This document shows positions 34,092-43,664 of a stretch of DNA of 64,000 nucleotides, in pieces. The stretch is from Ancylobacter sp. IITR112 (GTDB taxonomy: Bacteria > Pseudomonadota > Alphaproteobacteria > Rhizobiales > Xanthobacteraceae): contig NZ_JBGCUS010000001.1 of NCBI RefSeq assembly GCF_041415945.1, positions 3,596,001 to 3,660,000 of the forward strand, given 5' to 3'. A program made the translations under genes and the position numbers. The first letter of the stretch is position 1, and the number at the start of each line of letters is the position of its first letter. A model generated the notes under the pieces. It did not search any database. It saw only the letters and a list, made by a program, of their open reading frames with translations, and was not told the DNA's origin.

Positions 34092-35417
34092 GTGAGCGAG
34101 GGTGAGACAAAACCGGACCCGGCGCCCCGGCCCCATGTCGTCATTGTCGGCGCCGGCTTCGGTGGGCTGGAGGTGGCGCGGGGACTGGCGAAGGCCCCGG
34201 TGGATGTGACGCTGATCGACCGGCACAATTACCACTGCTTCCAACCGCTGCTCTACCAGGTGGCCACCGCCACCCTGTCGCCGGCCGATATCGCCTGGCC
34301 GATCCGCCACATCCTCTCCCGCCAGCCCAACATCACCATGCTGATGGCACAGGCCGAGGGCGTGGACCGCACACGCCGCGAACTCCTCACCAGCGAGGGG
34401 CCGATCCGCTACGATGTCCTTGTCCTGGCTACCGGGGCGACGCATTCCTATTTCGGCCACCCGGAATGGGCGCGCTTCGCGCCGGGGCTGAAGGACATCG
34501 AGGACGCCACCCAGTTGCGCCGTCGTATCCTGCTGGCGTTCGAGCGGGCCGAAGTGACCTCCTCGCCGGAGATCCGCCGCCGGCTGCTCACCTTCGCCAT
34601 CATCGGCGGCGGACCGACGGGCGTGGAACTCGCCGGCTCCATCGCGGAAATCGCCCGTCATGCTCTGGCGCCGGACTTCAAGCGGGTCGATCCGCGCACC
34701 GCCCGCATCCTCTTGATCGAGGCCGGTCCGCGGCTGCTGCCGGCCCTGCCGGAGCGGCTGTCCGAGCATGCGCGCGAGCGGCTGGAAGCGATGGGGGTCG
34801 AGGTGCTTACAGGGCGCCCGGTCATCGACATGGGGGTTGACCATGTCACGCTGGAGGGGGGCGAGAGCCTGCCGGTGGCGACCAAGATCTGGGCGGCGGG
34901 AGTGCGCGCCTCGCCGGCGGCGGACTGGCTCGGCGTCGCCGCCGACCGTGCCGGGCGCTGCCATGTCGAAGCCGATCTCAGCCTGCCGGGCGAGCCGGAC
35001 ATTTTCGTCATCGGCGACACCGCCGCTGTCAGCCAGGCAGATGGGCGGCCGGTGCCCGGCATAGCGCCCGCTGCCAAGCAGATGGGCGACCATGTCGCCG
35101 AGGTGATCCGGGCGCGGCTGTCCGGGGGCCAGGCACCGGGCTTCCGCTACCGGCATGCCGGCGATCTCGCCACGATCGGGCGCAATGCGGCGGTGGTGAA
35201 GCTGGGACGGCTCGAACTGACCGGCTTTCTCGGCTGGATGTTCTGGGGGATCGTGCACGTCTATTTTCTGGTCGGCGCGCGCAACCGACTGACCGTCGCC
35301 CTCTCCTGGCTGTGGAACTACCTGACCTATCAGCGCGCCGCGCGGCTGATCACCGGCGATGTCGTCCCCGCGCGCAGCCCCGCCCCCGCCCCGCAGGAGC
35401 CGCGCCCGCCGGCGTGA
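34092..35417 (+). CDS. ndh: Type II NADH dehydrogenase (FAD, non-proton-pumping)
   Basis: Peripheral membrane flavoprotein that moves electrons from NADH to quinone without pumping protons, 441 residues. The GTG start at 34092 follows GGAGGGG. FAD-binding VVIVGAGFGGLEVARGL is at about 15-31, NADH-binding FAIIGGGPTGVELAGSIAEI at about 165-184, and FVIGDTAAV is the second FAD site. The C-terminal GFLGWMFWGIVHVYFLVGARN is the usual membrane-docking helix region. It follows gcd, another quinone-reducing enzyme. Confidence 0.93.
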   Translation: MSEGETKPDPAPRPHVVIVGAGFGGLEVARGLAKAPVDVTLIDRHNYHCFQPLLYQVATATLSPADIAWPIRHILSRQPNITMLMAQAEGVDRTRRELLTSEGPIRYDVLVLATGATHSYFGHPEWARFAPGLKDIEDATQLRRRILLAFERAEVTSSPEIRRRLLTFAIIGGGPTGVELAGSIAEIARHALAPDFKRVDPRTARILLIEAGPRLLPALPERLSEHARERLEAMGVEVLTGRPVIDMGVDHVTLEGGESLPVATKIWAAGVRASPAADWLGVAADRAGRCHVEADLSLPGEPDIFVIGDTAAVSQADGRPVPGIAPAAKQMGDHVAEVIRARLSGGQAPGFRYRHAGDLATIGRNAAVVKLGRLELTGFLGWMFWGIVHVYFLVGARNRLTVALSWLWNYLTYQRAARLITGDVVPARSPAPAPQEPRPPA

Positions 35418-35432
35418 TCAGGCGCCCGCTTC

Positions 35433-35705
35433 TCAGCCGAAGCAGCGGTTCACCGTCGCCTCGTCGTCCAGCACGCGGAAGGTAAGCAGGGTGCCGTTCG
35501 TGTCCAGCGGGCGGATGGCGATCCAGCGGCCCGCTTCCGTCACCAGATTGGCACGGCCGGCGGCGCGGGCCTCGGTGATGACGGCGAGTTCGGAGCGGAC
35601 CGAGCCGACGGCGCCGTCGCGCTCGAAGCGGATTTCGAAGCTGGCGGTGGCCGAGCCGAAGCCGCTGGCGCGCAGCCACCCCTTCGCCTGGATCGTCCTC
35701 ACCAT
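35433..35705 (-). CDS. Hypothetical protein, 90 residues
   Basis: Short cytoplasmic-looking protein, probably beta-rich: ASFEIRFERDGAVGSVRSEL and GRWIAIRPLDTNGTLLTFRV. No family signature was recognised. Its single Cys is near the C-terminus (NRCFG). It converges on the NADH dehydrogenase gene. Amino-acid balance looks coding, but without homology support confidence is moderate. Confidence 0.6.
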   Translation of the reverse strand: MVRTIQAKGWLRASGFGSATASFEIRFERDGAVGSVRSELAVITEARAAGRANLVTEAGRWIAIRPLDTNGTLLTFRVLDDEATVNRCFG

Positions 35706-36054
35706 GTGCCACGCCTCGTTCGAGTGTTCCGCACCTTAAGAAGTCGTCTACGCATGCGATGCGGGTCCGGATCACATTCGCGCGCGAGGCGGGTGGGGAT
35801 CGCCCCATCGCCTCGCCGTCTACGGCCCGCGAGGCCAAAGGTTCCGCTCTCGTTCAAGGGAGATGGCCCCCGAAGCGACGCGCCCGCCGGCGCCGTCAGC
35901 GGGCCATGGGCGGCGGTATCCGCGGCCGGCCGGCGGAGGCCGGGACCGTGTTACACTTCGACATCGTCGGTGATGACCAGCAGGCCGACGGCTGGGAGAG
36001 TTCGGGCTCGTCTCGTCGCGCTTTCGCTCCACTTCACCTGCAAGGAGCCTGCGC
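35706..36054. other. Intergenic region with divergent promoters only
   Basis: 349 bases between two small genes read in opposite directions. I see no RNA gene, repeat or believable coding sequence. It must carry start signals for both neighbours; the plus-strand gene has AAGGAG just before its ATG. Confidence 0.5.
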
Positions 36055-36333
36055 ATGCGCTTTGCGATGTCAGAGCCCCCCAGCCCGTTCGCCCTGGAGG
36101 AGGCCCTCGCCGGGGCCGCCTACGAGCCCGAAGACGTGATGCTGCTCGACGCGGCCTTCGCCCGCGCCTGCGACCAGGCCTCCCAGCGCTTCGCGCTTGG
36201 CGAGGGCATACGCAGCCTGCTCGCCTTCGCCATCCTCGAAGGCGCGAAATCCGGGCTGCGCGACCCCGGGCATCTGGCCTCCTTCGCCCTGCGGGCGCTG
36301 CCGAGCTTCCGCGCGCAGGAGCCGGACCGCTAG
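36055..36333 (+). CDS. Hypothetical small helical protein, 92 residues
   Basis: Acidic, Ala/Leu-rich protein: LEEALAGAAYEPEDVMLLDAAFARACDQASQRF. The pattern suggests an all-helical fold of the type common in Hyphomicrobiales small proteins. AAGGAG lies eight bases before the ATG. No enzyme or DNA-binding motif is visible. A GCGCTTTC/GAAAGCGC inverted repeat at 36335-36378 follows the stop. Confidence 0.65.
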   Translation: MRFAMSEPPSPFALEEALAGAAYEPEDVMLLDAAFARACDQASQRFALGEGIRSLLAFAILEGAKSGLRDPGHLASFALRALPSFRAQEPDR

Positions 36334-36334
36334 A

Positions 36335-36378
36335 GCGCTTTCGAGCGAGTTTGACGCCGGTTCGCGTGATGAAAGCGC
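36335..36378. repeat. Interrupted inverted repeat after the small helical gene
   Basis: GCGCTTTC at 36335-36342 and GAAAGCGC at 36371-36378, separated by 28 bases. Elements of this shape recur after genes in related genomes, so it may be a dispersed repeat or a loose terminator. Confidence 0.4.
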
Positions 36379-36443
36379 GACTGAACAGAAATGACATCCG
36401 GCGCGCCGGCGAGACCCGCGAGATCATGAGCGAGATTATGGGC

Positions 36444-36473
36444 AAGAAAAAGGGCCGCTTGCGCGGCCCTTTC
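36444..36473 (-). terminator. Rho-independent terminator of the porin gene
   Basis: AAAGGGCCGC, four bases, GCGGCCCTTT. On the minus strand the second arm runs into TTTTTCTTG. It begins 26 bases after the stop codon of the outer-membrane protein gene. Confidence 0.88.
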
Positions 36474-36499
36474 AATTGTCGCCCGAGGAGGGAAGGCAC

Positions 36500-37252
36500 T
36501 CAGAACTTGTAGTTCAGGCCGGCCTTGATGGTGTGGAAGGTGGTCTTGGCATCGAGCGAGCCATACACGCCCGGCGCCAGGAAGCCGCTGATCGCGGTGG
36601 TTTCGCCGAGATCGACGTAGAGATATTCGGTCTTGAGCGTCCAGTTGTTGTTGATGGCGTACTCAAAACCGGCGCCAGCGGTCCAACCCCAGTTGGTGTC
36701 GTCGGCGGATTCGCTGAGCAGGAAGCCCGGAGCCACGACGCTGACGGTGGACTTCACCTTGCCATAGGCCGCGCCACCCGTGCCGTAGACCAGCAGGTGA
36801 TCGAAGGCATAACCGAGGCGGGCACGGATGGTGCCGAACCACTCGACTTCCGAACCGGCCTGCAGGGAGGCGCCCGCCCCCGCCAGCGGCACGTTCAGGC
36901 CCGCATCGAACTTGCCTTCGATGCCCGACCACTGGAAGTCGGCCTCGACGCCCAGAACGACATTGTTGAGGAACTGGTAGTTATAGCCGATCTGCGCGCC
37001 GCCGAAGAAGCCGCTCGAATCGACCGTCGCCGAACCGCTGGCGACCGGGAACCCGTCGGACGAGACCGAGAACGGGTATTCGAATTCATTGCCGCCATAG
37101 CCGACATTGGCGCCGAGATAGAAGCCGGTCCAGGAGAACATCGGCTCCATGACCACGACTTCAGCCTTGGTCGGATAGGGCAGATCCGCCGCCATCGCCG
37201 CCACCGGCATGGCGGTGGTCATCAGGACGGCTCCGAGCAGTACATTCTTCAT
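36500..37252 (-). CDS. Outer-membrane beta-barrel protein (Omp25/31 or 27-kDa porin-like)
   Basis: 250 residues from the ATG at 37252 with GGGGGAAG upstream. The signal peptide MKNVLLGAVLMTTAMPVAAMA ends at A-ADLPYP. FSWTGFYLGANVGYGG opens an eight-stranded barrel, as in the Brucella Omp25/31 and Hyphomicrobiales families, and the chain ends LNYKF with a terminal Phe. It probably has a structural surface role and is abundant. AT-rich upstream DNA and its own terminator make it a single-gene unit. Confidence 0.92.
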   Translation of the reverse strand: MKNVLLGAVLMTTAMPVAAMAADLPYPTKAEVVVMEPMFSWTGFYLGANVGYGGNEFEYPFSVSSDGFPVASGSATVDSSGFFGGAQIGYNYQFLNNVVLGVEADFQWSGIEGKFDAGLNVPLAGAGASLQAGSEVEWFGTIRARLGYAFDHLLVYGTGGAAYGKVKSTVSVVAPGFLLSESADDTNWGWTAGAGFEYAINNNWTLKTEYLYVDLGETTAISGFLAPGVYGSLDAKTTFHTIKAGLNYKF

Positions 37253-37611
37253 ATCGCTTCCCCCAGATGGATCACATGCCGGCAATGTAGCCAATCCGTT
37301 GGATTCGCGTAGTGCAAATGAGCAACACCTCTCTGGATTGCAGATAATCTACTGCGAATACCATACCATAATGGGTAGAATAGCATTATTTTACCGGCAA
37401 TTTTGTCGAGTTCAGGCCCGTTGCGACACGACGTGGCGGTACTATATTATTCGTTTGGTAGATTATTTTACCTCCCGCAACGGCAGTACACTTTGGCGGC
37501 GCGACCCGGGCCCGCGCGCGCCCCGCCCGCCCTGGCACTGCTTTTGCTAGCTTTGCCGTCCCACGCGGCGCATGAAGCGCCGCATCTCGCTACCCGTTCA
37601 CACAGGTCAAC
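37253..37611. other. AT-rich divergent promoter region
   Basis: 359 bases between the porin and the DAO gene, clearly lower in GC than elsewhere (about half A+T near 37310-37480). It holds several near-repeats of TACC/GGTA: TACCATAATGGGTA and GGTAGATTATTTTACC, which look like binding sites for a regulator. No gene was seen. The exact promoter is not resolved. Confidence 0.55.
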
Positions 37612-38940
37612 ATGGGCCCCCAGGTCGTACCCGTCGCTTCCGACCCCTTCTGCCCGCCCGACGCCGATGCGGTGATCGTCGGCGGCGGCATCATCGGCAC
37701 CACCAGCGCGCTCTATCTCGCCGAGCGCGGCCTCAAGGTGGTGCTGTGCGAGAAGGGGCACATTGCCGGCGAGCAATCCAGCCGCAACTGGGGCTGGTGC
37801 CGGCAGGCCAAGCGCGATCCGCGCGAGTTCGAACTGATCCGCGAGGCGCTGCGGCTCTGGCGCGGCATGGACGCCCATATCGGCGCCGCCACCGGCTTCA
37901 CCACGACCGGCATTCTGTTCGCCGCCAATGACGCGAAGCAGGAAGCCTCCTTCGCCGACTGGGTGAGGGAGGCCGCCGGCGCCGGCATTCATGCCGAGAT
38001 GGTCACCGGTTCCCGGCTGGCGGAGCATATGCCCGGCGACACGAAGCCACCGCCGGCCGCACTCTGGTGCGCGTCCGACGGGCGGGCCGAACCGCAGAAG
38101 GCCGCGCCCGCCATCGCCGAGGCGGCGCGAAAGCGCGGGGCGGTCATCCTCGCCGATTGCGCGGTGCGCGGGGTGGAAACCGGCGGCGGGCGGGTCATCG
38201 CCGCCGTCACTGAGCGCGGCCGCATCGCCACGCCGACCGTCATCGTGGCGGGCGGCGCCTGGACGCGGCGGATCCTCGCCGATGTCGGCATCGACCTGCC
38301 GCAGCTCAAGGTGCGCGCCAGCGTGCTGCGCACCTCGCCGGTGGAGGGCGGCCCCACGCCGGCGCTGTGGGACCATGATTTCGCCTTCCGGCGCCGGGAA
38401 GATGGCGGTTACACCCTTGCCAACGGGCATGTGAACGTGGTGCCGATCGTGCCGGACAGCTTCCGCTTCGCCCTCCCCTTCCTGCCGGCGCTGCAGATGG
38501 AATTCGCCTCGCTGCGGCTGCGGCTCGGCCCGCGCTTTGTCACCGAATGGCGCGAGAGCGCGCGGCGCCCCTTCGACGAACCCTCGGTCTATGAGGCGGC
38601 GCGGGTGCTCGATCCGGCTCCCGACCGGGGCTATCTCGACCAGGCCTTCGCCGCGCTGAAGCGGCGCTTCCCGGCCTTCGCGAAGGCGCGCATCGTGCAG
38701 AGCTGGGCCGGATTCATCGACGCCACGCCGGATGCGGTGCCGGTGATCTCCCCCGTCGACGCGGTATCCGGCCTCATCGTCGCCACCGGCTTTTCCGGCC
38801 ACGGCTTCGGCATCGGCCCGGGCGCCGGCCATCTCGTCGCCGATCTCGTCACCGGCGCCACGCCGATAGCCGATCCCCACCCCTACCGTCTGTCGCGTTT
38901 CTTCGATGGATCGCGGCCGCGCCCCATGGCGGGTCTCTGA
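37612..38940 (+). CDS. FAD-dependent oxidoreductase, DAO family (amine/amino-acid oxidase)
   Basis: 442 residues. The N-terminal fold has AVIVGGGIIGTTSALYLAERGLKVVLCEKG; AGEQSSRNWGWCRQ is the block usual for sarcosine-oxidase-like enzymes, whose Cys can hold FAD covalently. SGLIVATGFSGHGFGIGPG is the C-terminal flavin motif. It is followed by a second DAO gene 45 bases on and converges on a polyamine-type ABC operon. Together they suggest oxidation of an imported amine. The substrate is inferred. Confidence 0.9.
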   Translation: MGPQVVPVASDPFCPPDADAVIVGGGIIGTTSALYLAERGLKVVLCEKGHIAGEQSSRNWGWCRQAKRDPREFELIREALRLWRGMDAHIGAATGFTTTGILFAANDAKQEASFADWVREAAGAGIHAEMVTGSRLAEHMPGDTKPPPAALWCASDGRAEPQKAAPAIAEAARKRGAVILADCAVRGVETGGGRVIAAVTERGRIATPTVIVAGGAWTRRILADVGIDLPQLKVRASVLRTSPVEGGPTPALWDHDFAFRRREDGGYTLANGHVNVVPIVPDSFRFALPFLPALQMEFASLRLRLGPRFVTEWRESARRPFDEPSVYEAARVLDPAPDRGYLDQAFAALKRRFPAFAKARIVQSWAGFIDATPDAVPVISPVDAVSGLIVATGFSGHGFGIGPGAGHLVADLVTGATPIADPHPYRLSRFFDGSRPRPMAGL

Positions 38941-38985
38941 CCCGCCCGCGCCCTCGATCCGCCACCCCCCGACCGGAACACGCCC

Positions 38986-40281
38986 ATGGTCCAGACCCTC
39001 GCCCGCCGCCCGATGCCGCGCTCGCTCTACCGCGAGACCGCGCCGCCGGCCCCCGAAACCGGGGCGCTCACCGGCGACGCCACCGCCCAGGTCGTGATTG
39101 TCGGCGGCGGCTTTACCGGCCTCTGCGCCGCGCTGCACCTCGCCGAGGCCGGCGTCGACACGGTGCTGCTGGAAGCGAGCCAGATCGGCTGGGGCGCCTC
39201 CGGCCGTAATGGCGGGCAGGTCAATCCCGGGCTGAAATGGGAACCGGAGGAGCTGGAACAGGTGTTCGGCGCCGATCTCGGCGGACGCATGGTGCGGCTC
39301 GGCGATCAGGCGCCCGGCCTCGTCTTCGACCTCATCGCCCGCCACCGCATCGACTGTGCACCCAAGCGCGGCGGCACGCTGAGGGCGGCTCTGTCGCAAC
39401 GCGCCGCCAAGGGCGTGCGTGAGTTCCAGCGGCAATGGCAGGCGCGCGGCGCCGATGTGGTGATCGCCGAGGGCAAGGAGATGGCGCGCCTCACCGGCAC
39501 CGGCGCCTATTGCCTCGGCGCGCATGACCGGCGCGGCGGGCAGGTGAACCCGCTCGCCTATTGCCGCGGCCTCGCCCGCGCCGCGCTGAAGGCAGGGGCG
39601 CGCCTGTTCACCGATACGCCGGCCCTGCGGCTGGCGAAGGCGGGCAGCTTCTGGCTGATCGAAACGCCGGGCGGCCGGGTGACGGCGGAGCGGGTGATCC
39701 TCGCCACCAATGGCTATAGCGACGATCTCGTGCCCGGGCTGCGGCGCAGCGTGATCCCGGTCTATTCCTCCATCACCGCCACCGAGCCGCTGCCGGCGGA
39801 ACTCGCCGCGCCGATCATGCCTGATGGCGTGGTGCTGTATGAGATGTCGGCCTCCTACGCCTATTACCGGCTGGACGATGCCGGCCGCTTTGTCATGGGC
39901 GGGCGCAGCGTGCTGCGGCCGGCGACCGCACCCGAGGATTTCCGCGCCCTGATCGACCACGCGACGCGGCTGTTCCCGGTGCTGAAAGCGATGGACTGGA
40001 CGCATCGCTGGAACGGGCAGGTGGCGGTGACCTGGGATCACCTGCCGCATCTGCACGAGCCGGAGCCGGGGCTGACCATCGGGCTTGGCTATAATGGCCG
40101 CGGCGTCGCCATGGCCACCGCCACCGGGCGCATGCTCGCCCGCCACGCCGCCGGGGGCGGGGCCGAGGCGCTCGACCTGCCCGTCACCCGCATCCGGCCG
40201 ATCCTCGGCCATGCCGCCTGGCCGCTGGCGGTGAAGGCGCGGCTGAAATGGGACCGTCTGCGCGAAACCTTCCAGAACTGA
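38986..40281 (+). CDS. FAD-dependent oxidoreductase, PuuB-like (gamma-glutamylputrescine oxidase family)
   Basis: 431 residues, DAO fold. VVIVGGGFTGLCAALHLAEAG and IGWGASGRNGGQVNPGL match PuuB/OrdL-type oxidases. GLGYNGRGVAMATATGRMLA is the C-terminal FAD block. It is the second of a two-gene operon. Beside two transporter genes for a polyamine-like solute, oxidation of gamma-glutamylputrescine or another N-substituted amine is plausible. No puuA, puuC or puuD is nearby. Confidence 0.9.
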   Translation: MVQTLARRPMPRSLYRETAPPAPETGALTGDATAQVVIVGGGFTGLCAALHLAEAGVDTVLLEASQIGWGASGRNGGQVNPGLKWEPEELEQVFGADLGGRMVRLGDQAPGLVFDLIARHRIDCAPKRGGTLRAALSQRAAKGVREFQRQWQARGADVVIAEGKEMARLTGTGAYCLGAHDRRGGQVNPLAYCRGLARAALKAGARLFTDTPALRLAKAGSFWLIETPGGRVTAERVILATNGYSDDLVPGLRRSVIPVYSSITATEPLPAELAAPIMPDGVVLYEMSASYAYYRLDDAGRFVMGGRSVLRPATAPEDFRALIDHATRLFPVLKAMDWTHRWNGQVAVTWDHLPHLHEPEPGLTIGLGYNGRGVAMATATGRMLARHAAGGGAEALDLPVTRIRPILGHAAWPLAVKARLKWDRLRETFQN

Positions 40282-40317
40282 GCGAAACCCGGCCGGGCCG
40301 GCGCATGGCCGGCGGCG

Positions 40318-41145
40318 TCAGCCCGCCGTGCCGCGCAGCCGCTCGGAGCGGCGGCGCAGCAGTTCCAGCGTCAGCATGAGCAGCGCCGCGAAGACGACAA
40401 GCAGCGTCGCGGCGGCGGTGATGGTCGGCGAAATCTGCTCGCGTATGCCGGAGAACATCTGCCGCGGCAGGGTGCGCTGGTCGGGGCTGGCGAGGAACAG
40501 CGCCACCACCACCTCGTCCCAGGAGGTGACGAAGGCGAACAGCGCCCCCGAGGTCACGCCCGGCGCGATCAGCGGCAGCGTCACCGTGCGGAAGGCGGTC
40601 CAGGGCGAGGCGCCGAGCGAGGCGGCGGCGCGGGTGAGCGAGCGGTCGAAGCCGGTCAGCGTCGCCGTCACCGTGATCACGACGAAGGGCGTGCCGAGAA
40701 TGGCATGGGCGAGGATCAGCCCGATATAGGTGTTGTTCAGCCCCACCGCCGCGAAGCCGAAGAACATCGCCACCGCGACGATGACCACCGGCACGATCAT
40801 CGGTGAGATCAGGATCGACAGGATCAGCCCGGCGAAGGGCACATTGCCGCGCGACAGGCCAAGCGCGGCCAGCGTGCCGAGAGCGGTGGCGATGAGGGTG
40901 GAGAACACCGCGACGATGCCGCTGTTCTGCAGCGCGATGCGCCAGCGATCATCGGTGAAGAAATCCACATACCAGCGCAGGCTGAGCCCCGGCAGCGGAT
41001 AGGTGAACCAGGGCTCGCTGGAGAAGGACAGCGGCATGATCACCAGGATCGGGCCGATCAGGAACAGGAAGACGAGGGTGCAGAACACCGCGAAGAGGAA
41101 ATAGGCCAGTTTCTCGCGCGGGGTGGCGTAGGACGGTGCCAGCAT
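40318..41145 (-). CDS. ABC transporter permease, PotC type (second polyamine-like system)
   Basis: 275 residues from the ATG at 41145. Six helices; the EAA loop is RAAASLGASPWTAFRTVTLP near residue 175. The upstream part of the open frame to 41991 is out of frame with the neighbouring permease and is not coding. It begins five bases after the upstream permease stop. Last gene of the ATPase-binding-protein-PotB-PotC operon. Confidence 0.93.
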   Translation of the reverse strand: MLAPSYATPREKLAYFLFAVFCTLVFLFLIGPILVIMPLSFSSEPWFTYPLPGLSLRWYVDFFTDDRWRIALQNSGIVAVFSTLIATALGTLAALGLSRGNVPFAGLILSILISPMIVPVVIVAVAMFFGFAAVGLNNTYIGLILAHAILGTPFVVITVTATLTGFDRSLTRAAASLGASPWTAFRTVTLPLIAPGVTSGALFAFVTSWDEVVVALFLASPDQRTLPRQMFSGIREQISPTITAAATLLVVFAALLMLTLELLRRRSERLRGTAG

Positions 41146-41150
41146 GTCGA

Positions 41151-42407
41151 TCAGCCCAGCTTTACCTTGTCGATGCCGACCACGCGGTTGAACACCGCAT
41201 AGAGCACCAGCGTCATCATCAGCAGCAGCCCGCCCAGCGCCGAGGCCTGGCCCCAGTTCATCTCGCGGTTGGTGTAGAGCGCGACGAAATAGCTGACCAT
41301 CTGGTCCTGCGGCCCGCCGACCAGCGCCGGGGTGATGTAGTAGCCGAGCGACAGGATGAAGGTGAGCAGGCAGCCGGCACCGACGCCGGGCAGCGTCTGC
41401 GGCATGTAGACCGAGACGAAGGCGGTCAGCGGCCCGGCGCCGAGCGAGCGCGCCGCGCGCAGATGCGAGGCGGGAATCGACTTCATCACCGAATAGATCG
41501 GCAGGATGGTGAAGGGGAGCTGGATATGCGTCATCGCCAGCACCGTGCCGAAGCGGTTGAAGATGAGCTGCACCCGCTCGGTGGTCAGGTGCAGCGCCAG
41601 CAGGATGTCGTTGAGCACGCCATTGCTCTGCAAAAGCACGATCCACGCCGTGGTGCGCACCAGAATGGAGGTGGTGAAGGGCAGCAGCACCAGGATCATC
41701 AGTACATTGGCCCGCGCCGGGGGCAGGATGGCGAGCAGATGCGCGACCGGATAGCCGAGCACCAGCGTCGCCAGCGTCACCACCAGGCTGATCGTCAGGG
41801 TGCGGATGAAGATGTCGATGAAGATCGACTGGTCGGGATAATTCGCCGTCACCGCCCCGGCGGCGTCCTGCCTGAGATCGAGCGCGGTGAGCAGATAATA
41901 GGGGGTGAAGCTGTTGCCGGCGCGCTTCATGATCGCCCAGAATTCCACCGAGCCCCATTCCGCGTCGCTGGCGATGAACTTCTCTTTCCACGGCCCGCCG
42001 CCGCCGGCATCGACCAGACGGCCGGCCTTGAGGAAGCGCGAGCGCGCACCCGGCACCTCGTAATTGATGCGCTTGCCGACGAGGGCGGTGGTGCGGTCCT
42101 TCTGCGTCTGCACGAGATCGTCGGCGAAGGCGGCGAACACCGCCTCGCCGGGCGTCTCCCGCCCGTCCCAGGCCGCCAGCGCCGCCATGGTGCGCGGCAT
42201 GGTCTCGCGCACCTCCGTGTTCTCCACCGACCGCACCAGCATCAGCCCGATCGGCAGGGCGAACACGGCGAGCACGAAAACGAGCAGCGGCGCGACGAGC
42301 GAGAAGGAGCGCGCGCGGTTCATCCGCTCGGCGCGGCGGAGCTTGGTCTTGAGCGAGATGCGGTCCGCGTCGGGTCCGGCCTCGCCCGGAAGGGCGGCCA
42401 CGGCCAT
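41151..42407 (-). CDS. ABC transporter permease, PotB type (second polyamine-like system)
   Basis: 418 residues, longer than usual because of an N-terminal cytoplasmic stretch and a large periplasmic loop (about 60-200). Helices follow, with the EAA loop LRAARSLGAGPLTAFVSVYMP near residue 335. The first TM is FSLVAPLLVFVLAVFALPIG. It lies 162 bases after the binding-protein stop, with weak hairpins in the gap. It works with the PotC-type permease downstream. Confidence 0.93.
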   Translation of the reverse strand: MAVAALPGEAGPDADRISLKTKLRRAERMNRARSFSLVAPLLVFVLAVFALPIGLMLVRSVENTEVRETMPRTMAALAAWDGRETPGEAVFAAFADDLVQTQKDRTTALVGKRINYEVPGARSRFLKAGRLVDAGGGGPWKEKFIASDAEWGSVEFWAIMKRAGNSFTPYYLLTALDLRQDAAGAVTANYPDQSIFIDIFIRTLTISLVVTLATLVLGYPVAHLLAILPPARANVLMILVLLPFTTSILVRTTAWIVLLQSNGVLNDILLALHLTTERVQLIFNRFGTVLAMTHIQLPFTILPIYSVMKSIPASHLRAARSLGAGPLTAFVSVYMPQTLPGVGAGCLLTFILSLGYYITPALVGGPQDQMVSYFVALYTNREMNWGQASALGGLLLMMTLVLYAVFNRVVGIDKVKLG

Positions 42408-42569
42408 GTCGAGAAATCCCCCTCGGTTGCTGCCGCGGCCTTGCCCCGGAGGGCGGCGCGGTCGGTGAGCGGCCGGGGCACCGAGAGCCCCGGCTTGCCT
42501 TCCGCCCGCCCCCGAGGGAGCGGGCGCGTGTTCAGGACGCGCGGCGGCCAGTCACCGGCGCGCCCGGGA

Positions 42570-43622
42570 TCACTGGGCGATCCAGGTGTTGAAGCGCTTG
42601 AGCAGTTCTTCCTTGTTGTCGCCCCAGAAGACCGGGTCATTGGCGAGCGCGGTCTTCGCGTTTTCCGGCGCCGTCGGCAGGTCCTTCAGGATGTCGGGGG
42701 CGACCAGCGGCGTGGCGGCGAGCAGGGCGGGACCATAGGAGATGTACTTGGTCTGCGCCGCCTGCGCCTCCGGGCTGGAGGCGAACTCGACGAATTTGTA
42801 GACCGCATCGAGGTCCTTCACGCCCTTCGGGATCGCCCACAGGTCATAATCGAGCAACTGGCCGTCCCAGACGATCTTGAAGTTCTTCTTGTCGACCTTG
42901 TTGGCGTTGAAAATGCGCCCGTTCCAGGCGGTGGCCATCACCACTTCGCCCGAGGCGAGGAGCTGCGGCGGCTGGGCGCCGGCCTCCCACCAGACGATGT
43001 CGTTCTTGATGGTGTCGAGCTTCTTGAAGGCGCGGTCGACGCCTTCCTTGGTCTTCAGCGTCTCATAGACCTTGTCGGCCGGCACGCCGTCCGCCATCAG
43101 CGCGAATTCGAGATTTCCGAAAGGCGTCTTCTGCAGCGCCCGCTTGCCCGGCCAGGTCTTGGTGTCGAACAGGCCGGCGATAGTCTTGGGGCCGTCTTTG
43201 ATCTTGTCGGCGTCATAGGCATAGATGGTGGAATAGATGATGGTCGGAATGCCGCATTCGAAGGTCGAGCCCTTCACGAAGGCGCCCTCGCCGCCGAACT
43301 TGGAATAGTCGATCGGGGTGAGGAAGCCTTCGTCGCAGCCCTGCTGGGCAGTGGCGGCGTCGACATCCACGGCATCCCAGGTGGTGTTGCCGGACTCGAC
43401 CATGGCGCGGATGCGCGCGGCCTCGCCATTATATTCTTCCTGGGTGATCTTCACGCCGGTCTTGGCGGTGTAGGGCTTGAAATAGGCCTCGTCCTGGCTG
43501 GTCTGGTAGGCGCCGCCCCAGGAGGTGATGGTGAGGCTGTCCGCGGCGAAGGCGGTGCCGCAGCTCGCCGCGAGGGCGAGCGCGGAAAGGGTCATCGTCA
43601 GCGACTTCAACGGCATGGTCAT
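42570..43622 (-). CDS. ABC transporter substrate-binding protein, PotD/PotF type (second system)
   Basis: 350 residues with signal peptide MTMPLKSLTMTLSALALAASCGTAFAA. The mature part starts DSLTITSWGGAYQTSQDEAYF, the hallmark of the PotD/spermidine-like extracellular family. EFALMADGVPADKVYETL and DYDLWAIPKGVKDLDAVYKF are family blocks. The neighbouring amine oxidases favour a polyamine or related amine. It follows the ATPase by 42 bases. Confidence 0.93.
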   Translation of the reverse strand: MTMPLKSLTMTLSALALAASCGTAFAADSLTITSWGGAYQTSQDEAYFKPYTAKTGVKITQEEYNGEAARIRAMVESGNTTWDAVDVDAATAQQGCDEGFLTPIDYSKFGGEGAFVKGSTFECGIPTIIYSTIYAYDADKIKDGPKTIAGLFDTKTWPGKRALQKTPFGNLEFALMADGVPADKVYETLKTKEGVDRAFKKLDTIKNDIVWWEAGAQPPQLLASGEVVMATAWNGRIFNANKVDKKNFKIVWDGQLLDYDLWAIPKGVKDLDAVYKFVEFASSPEAQAAQTKYISYGPALLAATPLVAPDILKDLPTAPENAKTALANDPVFWGDNKEELLKRFNTWIAQ

Positions 43623-43664
43623 TCCCTTTGGATCGGAGGGGGCGAAGGTCTGGGGGCGGAGGTT

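Noticed and set aside
40318..41991. A 557-codon minus-strand frame looking like a fused permease
   Set aside because: The N-terminal half is out of frame with the true PotB-type permease; only the part from 41145 encodes protein motifs.
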